Positions 36,887 through 45,116 of a stretch of 64,000 bases of DNA are shown piece by piece. Source of the DNA: Natronolimnobius baerhuensis (GTDB lineage Archaea > Halobacteriota > Halobacteria > Halobacteriales > Natrialbaceae). Positions within the stretch are counted from its first letter, which is position 1, and every line of letters starts with the position of its first letter. Where the stretch lies: contig NZ_MWPH01000004.1 in the NCBI RefSeq assembly GCF_002177135.1, positions 124,001 to 188,000 on the forward strand, in the 5' to 3' direction. The translations under genes were made by a program, and so were the position numbers. The notes under the pieces are model-generated. The model ran no database searches. It was not told where the DNA came from and saw only the letters and a list, made by a program, of their open reading frames with translations.

Positions 36887-38299
36887 ATGCACGTCCTCGC
36901 ATTCGATGGCCGAATGGGCGCAAGCGGCGATATGTTGCTCGCCGCGCTCCTCGATGCCGGCGCTGATTCCGCCGTCCTCGAGCCCGTTACTGACGCCCTC
37001 GAGATCGAGTACCGGATCGACGAGACGAGTAAGTGCGGTATTTCGGCCACGACCGTCGACGTAGTGTTCTCGGACTCGAGCGACGCAACGTCGGGTCATG
37101 ACGGCAGCGAACACGATGACGGAGCCGAGCCACACGATCAGGCGCACGAACACCCACACGCGCATGGTGACGAAGGGCACAGCCACGAACACACAGACGA
37201 CGAAGGCCACAGCCACGAACACACAGACGACGAAGGCCACAGCCACGAACACACAGACGACGAAGGCCACAGCCACGAACACGACCACGTCCACGCCGAA
37301 GGCCACGGCCCACAGCGCAGCTATCTCGAGGTCTGTGCAATCGTCGAGGGGATGGCCCTACCCGAGCCCGTCGAGCGCGACGTGCTCGCGATCTTCGAAC
37401 TGCTCGGCGAGGCCGAAGCCAGCGTCCACGGCGAAGCCCTCGAGGACATTCACTTCCACGAGGTCGGCGCGGACGACGCCATCGCGGACATCGTCGGCAC
37501 GGTGCGCTTACTCCATGACCTCGAGCCGGATCGCGTCGTGACAACCCCGCTTGCCACCGGTGGCGGCACGGCCTCGATGGCCCACGGCGAGTTTCCCGTC
37601 CCGACGCCCGCCGTCCTCGAGATTGCCGAGCGCGCGGAGTGGTCACTGCGCGGTGGTCCCGTCGAGGCCGAACTCCTAACGCCGACGGGCGCAGCGATCC
37701 TCGGCCACGTCGCAGACGGTGTCGAGGTGCTCCCGACGCTCGAGGTCGACGCCTCAGGCTACGGTGCCGGTGGCTACGATCTCGACCCGCATCCGAACGT
37801 CTTGCGCGTACTCGTCGGGGACGACGGCGCGCGCGGTGGCTTGGTGAAAGACGATATTGCCGTCCTCGAGACGAACCTCGACGACGCGACGCCGGAGGTC
37901 CTGGGTGGACTACAGGAGACGCTCGCGGACGCGGGCGCGCGGGACGTCTCAATTGTGCCAGCGACGATGAAGAAATCGCGGCCGGGTCATCTGGTGAAAG
38001 TCATCTGCAAGCCGGCGGACCGGGAACGTGTCGCGCGCGCACTGGCGGAAGAGACCGGCACCCTAGGTGTGCGAGATGCCGGTGCAACGCATCGATGGAT
38101 CGCACACCGGGAGTTCGAGACAGTGGAAGTGGCACTCGAGGGCGGAACGTACGACGTCACTGTGAAAATCGCGCGTGACAGCGAGGGCGCGGTGTACGAC
38201 GTGAGTGCGGAGTACGACGACGCGAAGGCGGTTGCAGCCGAGGCCGGGGTTCCGATCAGAACCGTGATTCAGCGGGCTGAATCGCTTGTACAGGAGTGA
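36887..38299 (+). CDS. larC: LarC, nickel-insertion protein for the NPN cofactor (pyridinium-bisthiocarboxylate nickel chelatase)
   Basis: LarC inserts nickel into the pincer cofactor of lactate racemase. The 470-residue product starts MHVLAFDGRMGASGDMLLAALL, the DUF111/LarC opening, and has the conserved DIHFHEVGADDAIADIVG and HGEFPVPTPAVLEI. Residues about 71-140 are histidine-rich and include four tandem copies of a 10-residue unit (EGHSHEHTDD), probably a nickel store. The protein is one uninterrupted frame, unlike the Lactobacillus gene, which needs a ribosomal frameshift. I chose ATG 36887; an upstream in-frame start would add 40 residues without family resemblance. LarA, LarB and LarE are not in this window. 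Confidence 0.92.
   Translation: MHVLAFDGRMGASGDMLLAALLDAGADSAVLEPVTDALEIEYRIDETSKCGISATTVDVVFSDSSDATSGHDGSEHDDGAEPHDQAHEHPHAHGDEGHSHEHTDDEGHSHEHTDDEGHSHEHTDDEGHSHEHDHVHAEGHGPQRSYLEVCAIVEGMALPEPVERDVLAIFELLGEAEASVHGEALEDIHFHEVGADDAIADIVGTVRLLHDLEPDRVVTTPLATGGGTASMAHGEFPVPTPAVLEIAERAEWSLRGGPVEAELLTPTGAAILGHVADGVEVLPTLEVDASGYGAGGYDLDPHPNVLRVLVGDDGARGGLVKDDIAVLETNLDDATPEVLGGLQETLADAGARDVSIVPATMKKSRPGHLVKVICKPADRERVARALAEETGTLGVRDAGATHRWIAHREFETVEVALEGGTYDVTVKIARDSEGAVYDVSAEYDDAKAVAAEAGVPIRTVIQRAESLVQE
37169..37285 (+). repeat. 30 bp tandem repeat inside larC
   Basis: A 30 bp unit is repeated almost exactly about 3.8 times and encodes EGHSHEHTDD each time. Near-identical copies at the DNA level suggest recent expansion by slippage or unequal recombination, so copy number may vary between strains. 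Confidence 0.85.
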
Positions 38300-38418
38300 G
38301 TTGTTCGATTCTCTCGAGGGAGTATTAGCGCACTTCTCGAGTGTACTGCTGATTCAATGAGAGTACGACACTCCGAAAATGAAGAAATTCTCGTCAGTTA
38401 GTGCGTGGTTCGAGTGAG

Positions 38419-38931
38419 TTAGTCGTCGAAGTCACCGAAGTCGATACTAATGTCGACATCATCGCCGATTTCCGAGTCGACCGACTGATCGGCGCTCGTG
38501 TCAGCCGTCGTGGTGACGTTGCTCACGTCAGCGTTGTTCTGCTGGGCGACATCCTGTGCTTGGTTCACTTCAGAGAACGCGAACGAGCCAGCGGTTGCGC
38601 TGCCAGCGTCAGCAGGGGAAGCCAGCTGTTCTGCACCGTTCTTGTAGTGGTCACCAGTGGCAACCGCGCCGCCGCCAGCGCCACCATCACTCACAGCGAT
38701 TGCGTCACCGGAAGTCGCTTCAGAGACGCCAATCTGTGCGTTATTGTTGTTCTGGTCGACGTTGACATTAGTCTCAGCCGCTGCGTCACCAGTGTCTTGG
38801 TCACCGAAGTCGATGTCGAAACCGAAGTCATCAGGATCGACGTTTTGCGCCGCAGCGGTTCCTGCAAACCCCATGAACATGAGGCTACCAATCATCGCTA
38901 CCGTCAGTGTGATCGCGAATGTTCGTTTCAT
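38419..38931 (-). CDS. Secreted N/Q-rich protein with curlin-like motifs
   Basis: The 170-residue product has a clear Sec signal (MKRTFAITLTVAMIGSLM then AGTAAAQ). The mature part is acidic and low in complexity, with stretches such as TNVNVDQNNNNAQIGV, SGDAIAV and SEVNQAQDVAQQNNADV. These match the repeat style of the five-repeat protein encoded divergently about 640 bp away (SEVNQYQNVEQVNINQQNN). It ends in an Asp/Phe-rich tail (ISIDFGDFDD). There is no membrane anchor or sorting signal. It may be a minor subunit or nucleator of a shared extracellular fibre; this is inference. Confidence 0.8.
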   Translation of the reverse strand: MKRTFAITLTVAMIGSLMFMGFAGTAAAQNVDPDDFGFDIDFGDQDTGDAAAETNVNVDQNNNNAQIGVSEATSGDAIAVSDGGAGGGAVATGDHYKNGAEQLASPADAGSATAGSFAFSEVNQAQDVAQQNNADVSNVTTTADTSADQSVDSEIGDDVDISIDFGDFDD

Positions 38932-39572
38932 AGTTGCGTTGGTCTAGGCACGCATCACACACACGGCTGGGAACTGCTCCCTCTCCGACGAGTGGCAGAT
39001 CGTGACAGTCCACTATCTGCCGTGTCGCTGTGACGCGTTGCCCAGTCGCTACTCTGCAGGGTATCACACTTGAACCCGGACCACGGTTTCACGCCGAATA
39101 CTCCGATTGTCTCACTGAAGCCAGACCTACCATCGTGTATTCTCACCCACACGTCCTCGAGAACCGACTGGTACCCGTCTCACACTGTCCATTTCCGGAG
39201 ACAGCATTCAGAAAACGAGAGTCTGTGACACACTCTCAGGCGAAATCTTGTGTAGCTGCGACCAGCGCGAACGCTTTCACACGGAATGAGTCGATTGGAC
39301 TCCGAAATAGTTCAGTTCGTTGGCTACTCGAGTGTGGTCAGTTCCCACCAAGCGCGGTATCTGGGACGTTGGAGTCCGCTACTGGATTGTTTCGCAACAA
39401 AGAATACAGCGCGAAGCCACTGCCTTCGGGCCGTAAACCACTGCCTTCTGTTCGGTAGGCGGCTGCATCGACAGGACAACTGACCGATAACAAAGGTGGT
39501 TATCGAGATAGGATGGTTCACGCCGGAGAGATGCAAAAAGAAACGACTCTCACGGCACGAATCAATCAACTC
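38932..39572. promoter_or_regulatory. Long divergent intergenic region with an inverted repeat
   Basis: This 641 bp region has no credible gene. Near its right end, CGATAAC (39485-39491) and GTTATCG (39499-39505) form a perfect 7 bp inverted repeat with a 7 bp spacer, just before the repeat-protein gene. An imperfect direct repeat CCACTGCCTTC occurs twice near 39418-39452. Confidence 0.4.
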
Positions 39573-41141
39573 ATGAGCGACACAACGACGATACGTTCAC
39601 GGTATACGACAGTACTTATGGCGTGTATAGTCGCCCTATCGATGATCGCAGCCGGTGCACCGGCTGCGGCCGCGGGCGAAACTGTTTCCGACGATGCAAG
39701 CGTTCACGCACTCGAGAACGGTGAAGAACTGTATCTCGTCTTTGGTGCTGATCTCGGCGATCAGACCTTAGACGAGTACATCGAAGCACACGCGGCTGGT
39801 GAAGCGGATTCGGAAGTCAACCAGTACCAGAACGTCGAGCAGGTGAATATCAACCAGCAGAACAACGCGACGTCGATTGCCATCGACGGCGGTGAAGCAA
39901 CCGCGATCCAGCAAGCAAACCAGTACAACGACAACGAACAGTTTGCTGACGCGGCCGCACAGAACGTCCAAATTCAGGAGACTGCATTCGAGGACGTTGG
40001 CACCGTCAACGTCGTCATCGGTAACGGCAACGGCCAGCAGTTCGATGGCTGGGGCATCGCCGACAAGAAAGGCGACAAAGCAGACATCGACGCTGACCAG
40101 AGTGCTGACACCGTTGTAACCCAGAGCCAGGTCGTCGGCCAGCTCAACTACAACGAACAGAGCACCGCGTTCGCACTCGCAGAAAACGGCAGTGACGCGA
40201 TTGCACTCCAGCAGTCACAGCAGTCCAACCAGAACCTCCAACACGGTGCAGCGAACGCGACGAACGTCTACCAGGGCGCTGGTGACTTCAGCGATCAGTC
40301 CGCTGATGCGACGGTCACACAGGAACAAGCCCTCGACCAGACGAACTACAACGAACAGGACAGCGCCGTCGCCATCGCAGTCGGTGACAACAGCACCGCA
40401 ACGGCGATTCAGCTGACCGACCAGACCAACTTCAACGACCAGATCGCCACCGCCGACAGCACGAACATCCTCGAGATGATGACCGGCATGAGCGTTGCCA
40501 CGGCCGGCATCGACGATGACGGTGCGATGGATGAAGCCGCAACGGCGATGGGTAATCTCGCAGACGACAAGCACCACGACGACAAGCACGCGGACGATAA
40601 GAAGGACGACGACAAAGACAAAGAGCACAAGAAAGACGACGGCTCGGCACAGTCAGCAACCTCCGAGGTTGCACAGGCCCAGGAAGTCGAGCAGATGAAC
40701 GTCAACCTCCAGAGTTCCGCAATGGCACTCGCAACCAACGGCAGTGATGCCACTGCGGTCCAGTGGTCCCACCAGACCAACGTCAACAGCCAGGTCGGCT
40801 ACGCTGACGCGCTGAACGTCTACGCCGGCCCCGCCTACGCACACGACAGCGTCATCACCTCGGACACGACGAGTGTGATGCTCGGCGGTGACGCCATGGA
40901 CGGTGCCCCAGGAGTCGCGTTCGACGCTGATGCGAACCAGACCAACGACGTCGAACAGGAAGCAAGCGCACAGATCCAGCAGATCCAGTTCGTTGCCCAA
41001 GAGAACATCAACGAACAGCAGGCTGCCATCGCCCTTGCTGATGATGGCGGCAGCGCTGACTCCGCACAGGTGACGATGCAGGAGAACGAAAACATCCAGT
41101 ACAGTGCGGTCGCCTCGACGAACGTCTGGGCTGCAGTCTAA
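39573..41141 (+). CDS. Secreted protein with five curlin-like N/Q repeats
   Basis: From ATG 39573 the product has 522 residues: a Sec signal (ending near APAAAAGE), a short globular part, and five modules of about 55 residues. Each follows the pattern QxQxxxQxNxNxQ, then AxAxA, then a Gly/Ser turn, then QxxxQxNxNxQ, and ends N-[VI]-[YILWQ]. Modules lie at about nt 39810-39971, 40104-40271, 40302-40472, 40656-40823 and 40962-41129. Between modules 3 and 4 is a Lys/Asp/His-rich linker (DDKHHDDKHADDKKDDDK). The ladder of Asn and Gln resembles the CsgA/CsgB curlin repeat, so stacking into an amyloid-like beta structure is plausible. In-frame starts at 39513 and 39531 are possible but give a long N-region. 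There is no cell-wall anchor. Confidence 0.85.
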   Translation: MSDTTTIRSRYTTVLMACIVALSMIAAGAPAAAAGETVSDDASVHALENGEELYLVFGADLGDQTLDEYIEAHAAGEADSEVNQYQNVEQVNINQQNNATSIAIDGGEATAIQQANQYNDNEQFADAAAQNVQIQETAFEDVGTVNVVIGNGNGQQFDGWGIADKKGDKADIDADQSADTVVTQSQVVGQLNYNEQSTAFALAENGSDAIALQQSQQSNQNLQHGAANATNVYQGAGDFSDQSADATVTQEQALDQTNYNEQDSAVAIAVGDNSTATAIQLTDQTNFNDQIATADSTNILEMMTGMSVATAGIDDDGAMDEAATAMGNLADDKHHDDKHADDKKDDDKDKEHKKDDGSAQSATSEVAQAQEVEQMNVNLQSSAMALATNGSDATAVQWSHQTNVNSQVGYADALNVYAGPAYAHDSVITSDTTSVMLGGDAMDGAPGVAFDADANQTNDVEQEASAQIQQIQFVAQENINEQQAAIALADDGGSADSAQVTMQENENIQYSAVASTNVWAAV

Positions 41142-41312
41142 CGACGACTAATCGGCGTTTTCCTTTGTTTTTATCGGTGCAGTGTCTGTGACCGGTGAGT
41201 GGGAACGCCATCGAACCTACGAGTGTCAGGAGTCCTGACTCGGCGTGTACTCACTCGAGTTACGGAGGACAGGACCGACGACAGTGTCACGCCGTCAGTC
41301 GAGGGGACTGTC

Positions 41313-41660
41313 CTACTCGAACAGTGATCCGGTCAGGAAGTCATCGGCAGCGTCCTCACTGAAAAGTGAACCGCCGAAGAATCCATCGCTGTCAAAGAGG
41401 ACTCCAGCATCCGAGTCAGTGACCGTCTCTGTCGCTTCGACAGTCTGTTCGTCTTCGACAACCGACTGTTCGCTCTCCTCGACCGTCACGTTCTCAGTTA
41501 TCGTGTCACTTGACTGCGCGAGAGAGGTGTTGTCGGCTTCCATCCCATCGGGTTCTTCCTGTGCAATCACTGCCCCAGTGGCGAGTGCCATTCCAAGCAG
41601 TCCAATTGCGACAGCCAGTGTAATCGCCTGGCGATACCGTCTGTAGTGGCTTTCTGTCAT
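41313..41660 (-). CDS. Small exported acidic protein
   Basis: The 115-residue product has a Sec-type signal or anchor (ITLAVAIGLLGMALATGAVIAQ), then an acidic Glu/Thr/Val-rich segment, and a C-terminus with two copies of a GSLF motif (GGSLFSEDAADDFLTGSLFE). It is encoded opposite the five-repeat protein, convergent with it 171 bp away. No family is recognised. Its location suggests it belongs to the same secreted-protein cluster. Confidence 0.7.
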   Translation of the reverse strand: MTESHYRRYRQAITLAVAIGLLGMALATGAVIAQEEPDGMEADNTSLAQSSDTITENVTVEESEQSVVEDEQTVEATETVTDSDAGVLFDSDGFFGGSLFSEDAADDFLTGSLFE

Positions 41661-42022
41661 AGTTGTGGTCTCAGCGGCGACCGTCGTGTCATTCTATTCA
41701 TGGATAAACGACTGGAATCGTTGAGCGAGCAAACACCCTATTTCGCTGTGATAGGCGCTGATTGTCGGCTGACGTGTCACAGTGTCCCGCCACTCCCTCT
41801 TGGAGTTTTCACTGGAAACGCGTTGTGTTCGCCTCGCAGTCCGCTCGCGGACGCCTCCCTGTCTGAAACAGTCTCTAGCACCGACTTACGACTGCGACGC
41901 CGACTCGAGTGGATTTGACTCACCGTGAACAGGTGTCTGTCTCTTGGTTCGACCAGTTCGTTTTTGAGACGGTCTCTCGAGCCTGAAAAAGCGGTTTTAG
42001 ACAGGCACGCGTGATGGGTACT
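41661..42022. promoter_or_regulatory. Divergent intergenic region with a Tat-protein promoter
   Basis: This 362 bp region has no gene I can support. A TATA-like TTTTAGA (41995-42001) lies 21 nt before the ATG at 42023. Confidence 0.4.
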
Positions 42023-42589
42023 ATGCAATTGACACGACGCACACTCGTCGCCTTCGGCGGACTGTTCGGCCTCGGCGTTCTCGAGCGACTGTACAGTACT
42101 GTCGCGGCCGGTGAGTCCGACGACGACGCTGCTGCATGCGGGAACGAAACGGTGGCTGAATCAGTAGCAGCCGGCGAGGAGAGCGATGGGAGTGATGAGG
42201 GGAGCAACGACGAGGACGGCGACGACGAGGCGTGGACCCTCCCAGATGACAGTCCACTCGAGGAGATCGCGACCGTTTCGGTCGATGCGCTCGAGGAGGA
42301 GGGCCTCGAGGACCCGATGCTCTCGATTACGAACACCGACTCCGAGGCCCGGTCGGTCTCGGTTCGAATCGACTCGGAGAGCGATACCGCACTCGAGGAG
42401 ACAAACGATATTCCCGGTGAGAGCGTCCTCGAGGTCGTCGCTGGCGAGTCGGGAACGTACGAGACGACAGTCGAATCCGGTTCGTTGCAGAGTACGACAT
42501 CGATCACCGCGTCCGGAGAGTGCCCCGCGCACACGGAGATTACACTCGGAGACAGCGGCGTTCGAATGAACACCTCGATGCGTTGCTAA
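42023..42589 (+). CDS. Tat-exported acidic protein of unknown function
   Basis: From ATG 42023 (MQLTRRTLVAFGGLFGLGVLE) the 188-residue product carries a twin-arginine signal, a very acidic low-complexity stretch (Ser/Asp/Glu, about 50-75), and then a beta-rich domain (PMLSITNTDSEARSVSVRI, ESGTYETTVESG) that looks like a single Ig-like or DUF-type fold. The C-terminus holds two cysteines (GECPAHT and the last residue), with another at about residue 38. In-frame starts nine and twelve bases upstream exist. Confidence 0.7.
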   Translation: MQLTRRTLVAFGGLFGLGVLERLYSTVAAGESDDDAAACGNETVAESVAAGEESDGSDEGSNDEDGDDEAWTLPDDSPLEEIATVSVDALEEEGLEDPMLSITNTDSEARSVSVRIDSESDTALEETNDIPGESVLEVVAGESGTYETTVESGSLQSTTSITASGECPAHTEITLGDSGVRMNTSMRC

Positions 42590-42862
42590 CCGTAGTGCTG
42601 GCACCGAGCCTGCAGTACCGCCCCGACAGTGACTCCCTGTCACTCACCGACTGCAGCGATCACCGGGCATTATATATTCCAACCCTATACAGTGAGGTAT
42701 GAACGGGTGCCCGAGTGAAACGAACCGTCGACGGACCCACACGCCGTCGACGGCGTTCACCGAATGGAGTGTCGGAATACAACGACCGGACTGCCGGAGA
42801 GACGACAACAGGACACCGACCGCGACCAGTGATCGCACGATGCAGACTCGAGGGAGGAATCT

Positions 42863-43663
42863 ATGGACCTGATCGACGACAACGGGAACCTCTTTGGCGT
42901 CGTGAACGTGATCGATGCGCTCGTCGTCTTGCTCATCCTCGCAGTCGCCGTCGCCGGCGTCGCCATCGTCGCGATGGGCGGGCCGGAGTCGACCGACGAG
43001 CCAGCCGTCGACACCGAGACCCAGCACGTCACGCTCGAGATCGGCTCTCAGCCTGACTACGTCCTCGAGCGCCTCGAGTCGGGCGACGAGGGGACCGTCG
43101 ACGGTGGACAGAACGCAACGGTGACGGACGTACGAACGATCCACTCGGAGACGCTGGTTCGCGCCGAAATCGAAGGCGAGCCAGTAGCGGACCTCGATAC
43201 GATTGCAGTCGGTGGCGAGCCACTCCAGTTCGGCCACGACCTCACACTCGATCTCGGACTGTACGCCATCAACGGCTCCGTTGCAGAGATGGGAACCGAG
43301 CCAACGCTCGCACTCGAGGAGACGACAGCGTCCGTCACGGTCGACCTCACCGATGTCAACCCCAGCGTCGGCGACGCGCTCGAGGCAGGCCCAACCGCGA
43401 CTGACGGCGGAGAGACGATTGCCGTCGTCGAGGACGTCGACCGCGAGCCCGCACTGGTGATCCTCGAGAGCGACGACGGCCAACTCCACGAACACGACCA
43501 CCCGCGCAACGAAGACCTGCAGGTCCACCTCGAGGCGCAGGCATTCGAGACTGATGACGGACTGTACTATCAGGGCCAACGTCTCGGCGTCGGGCAGGAT
43601 CTCGTCCTCGAGTTCGAGACCATCTCCGTCACCGGACCCGTGAGTCACCTCGAGCGAGAGTAA
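42863..43663 (+). CDS. DUF4330 family membrane-anchored protein
   Basis: The 266-residue product begins MDLIDDNGNLFGVVNVIDALVV, the characteristic DUF4330 start, with one membrane span (about 20-39). The long outer domain is acidic and beta-rich. Members are widespread in haloarchaea with no assigned role. The gene converges with the VanZ-like gene 26 bp away. Confidence 0.85.
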   Translation: MDLIDDNGNLFGVVNVIDALVVLLILAVAVAGVAIVAMGGPESTDEPAVDTETQHVTLEIGSQPDYVLERLESGDEGTVDGGQNATVTDVRTIHSETLVRAEIEGEPVADLDTIAVGGEPLQFGHDLTLDLGLYAINGSVAEMGTEPTLALEETTASVTVDLTDVNPSVGDALEAGPTATDGGETIAVVEDVDREPALVILESDDGQLHEHDHPRNEDLQVHLEAQAFETDDGLYYQGQRLGVGQDLVLEFETISVTGPVSHLERE

Positions 43664-43689
43664 TGGGGTGGGAGGTGAGTGGATCCGGA

Positions 43690-44127
43690 CTACGCGCGCT
43701 TCTCGCGCCCAACCGGGATAAACTGCGCGCGCTGCTCGAGGTGGTACCACGAAAGCGCCACGGCTGAACCGATGGTGTTGGCGACCATATCGACGAGCGA
43801 GGCGACTCGATCCGGCTGGAACACCTGTCCGAACTCCATCACTGCGCCGTAGCCCGTTGCAATCGAGAAGACGAGTAGCGCCTTGTGAGCGGGCGGGCGC
43901 GTGCGATCCGCAATCGCGTACGCGAGCGCAACTGTCAACGCCGCATATGCTGTTGCGTGGCGCTGATGTGATGCGGGGAGAGAGCCACTCGTCGTGAGCG
44001 TCGACGGCCGTGTCGGTACCACAGCCGGCGGCGCGGTGACCAGCGACCAGTAACAGATGAGCACCGCGATGAGCCCCGCTGGGAGCCATCGGACCGGCCA
44101 CGGAAGCAACGGGAGACGTATCGACAC
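43690..44127 (-). CDS. VanZ-like membrane protein
   Basis: The 145-residue product has about four hydrophobic spans and the VanZ-family motif region HATAYAALTVALAYA ... GAVMEFGQVFQPDRVASLVDMVANTIG (only the ends are quoted). VanZ proteins are associated with teicoplanin resistance in bacteria, but haloarchaeal members have no known substrate. It lies next to the secreted-protein cluster. Confidence 0.8.
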   Translation of the reverse strand: MSIRLPLLPWPVRWLPAGLIAVLICYWSLVTAPPAVVPTRPSTLTTSGSLPASHQRHATAYAALTVALAYAIADRTRPPAHKALLVFSIATGYGAVMEFGQVFQPDRVASLVDMVANTIGSAVALSWYHLEQRAQFIPVGREKRA

Positions 44128-44279
44128 CGTATCGGTCGGTCACCGGCCGTCTGGTTAGTAACGAACTGATTGGCCAGCGGTAACTGACCCCTTCCGGTCA
44201 GCGGCGGCGGGAACCGTGCCGATTGGTGGGTGGGTTCTCGAGTCAGACTCGTCTATACGCACGAGATCAGCATCCGCTT

Positions 44280-44600
44280 CTATCGCGTACGCCAATCTGT
44301 GGCTTCCCATCGATGAAGATTCCGACGAAATTCGCCGATGAGAGGTGTTTCCTCGAGCAAAACAATCTCGATGACAGTTTCGTCATGCCCAGCCCGAAGT
44401 GCTTCGGCACCGCCTTCTCCATCCAGTCGTTCGTCCTGTTCGCGGGCACAGACCCAGGGAAGCCGGCTACAGCCACAAACAACCAGATCGAACATGCAGT
44501 CCACCTCTACACACTCTTCGAGGAAAGTCTTAGTGTGCCCCGTCTCGAAACGTGGGTAACGCGGCTCGATGTCGAAGACAAATATGAGCAACTCAAACAT
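44280..44600 (-). CDS. Possible small protein, uncertain
   Basis: A 106-codon frame whose product is acidic like other proteins here (LEECVEVDC, REQDERLDGEGG, LLEETPLIGEF), with four or more cysteines. The opposite strand is also open but gives a less acidic product. No family is recognised and no clear promoter is seen. It overlaps by 17 bp the divergent small frame at 44584-44721, so at most one start can be right as drawn. Confidence 0.3.
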   Translation of the reverse strand: MFELLIFVFDIEPRYPRFETGHTKTFLEECVEVDCMFDLVVCGCSRLPWVCAREQDERLDGEGGAEALRAGHDETVIEIVLLEETPLIGEFRRNLHRWEATDWRTR

Positions 44601-44721
44601 GCGTTACCACCTCGATGCCGCCCAAAGCGTTCAGACGTCTGCTTCTCACCAACAGCATGTAAAAGACGTAGCGGCGGAGATTCTCGACGTGAGCGACGAG
44701 TTCGATGAGACTGTGAAATAG
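44584..44721 (+). CDS. Possible 45-residue protein, perhaps a gene remnant
   Basis: Starts MSNSNMRYHLDAAQ and continues with an acidic helix-like end (AAEILDVSDEFDETVK) before TAG. The acidity and amphipathic helix look like real coding, but the frame is short and may be the start of a truncated gene. An in-frame ATG five codons upstream exists. Confidence 0.3.
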   Translation: MSNSNMRYHLDAAQSVQTSASHQQHVKDVAAEILDVSDEFDETVK

Positions 44722-44761
44722 TACCAACTGCAACGAGTTACACACTGACGTGCAGTGGTTA

Positions 44762-44851
44762 CTATCGCTCTCGCCGAAGCACGTCCTCTCGCTCGTCTTC
44801 TGGAACAGTGACGGAATCGTAGACGTCCGACGGAACATCAATCGTCCGCAT
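44762..44851 (-). pseudogene. Short antitoxin-like frame, probably truncated
   Basis: A TATA-like TTATAG on the complement lies about 21 nt before the ATG at 44849-44851, so transcription is likely. The 29-residue frame reads MRTIDVPSDVYDSVTVPEDE then ends at TAG after VLRRER. The composition and the P-E-D/E-ERE pattern recall small VapB/UPF0175-type antitoxins, which are normally two or three times longer. No toxin partner follows. It may be a remnant or a true small protein. Confidence 0.35.
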
Positions 44852-45116
44852 AGGGTATGATTGTCGGCACATCTATAACGATCCTTGGATCATCACAGTG
44901 TCCATGGACAGCTGTTGTCTTCAGGCTACCCGTCATCTCCTGTCCATCATTGTGACCACCGACGACCACTCGAGGGAGACACCCACAGGTACTCACCCTT
45001 CGTACACCCGCGTGCATCCTGTGAGTTATATCTCTGAGAGAGTGACGAAGCCCCTCTCGAGGGTAGTTTCCCACCCCTGTCCCCGGTCGTCCGAGGACAT
45101 CAGCTGTCACCGGCTC
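44852..45116. other. Intergenic stretch without a gene
   Basis: This 265 bp region contains only the leftward promoter described for the small frame and a 12 bp palindrome TGTCCATGGACA (44899-44910). I see no coding signal. Confidence 0.4.

Noticed and set aside
37169-37285. Regular repeats that could suggest a CRISPR array
   Set aside because: The 30 bp units are directly adjacent without spacers and encode an in-frame peptide repeat in larC.
36987-37952. A 321-codon minus-strand frame across larC
   Set aside because: The product is mostly Arg with repeats mirroring the larC tandem repeat; it is a composition artefact.
42644-44143. A 499-codon frame on the minus strand across the DUF4330 gene
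   Set aside because: It is the shadow of the DUF4330 and VanZ-like genes; its product is rich in Arg, Cys and Val without any domain, and the real genes have clear family starts.
44223-44708. A 161-codon plus-strand frame opposite the small minus-strand frame
   Set aside because: Its product is Arg/Ser/Cys-rich and not acidic, and its end runs through another frame that looks more like coding.
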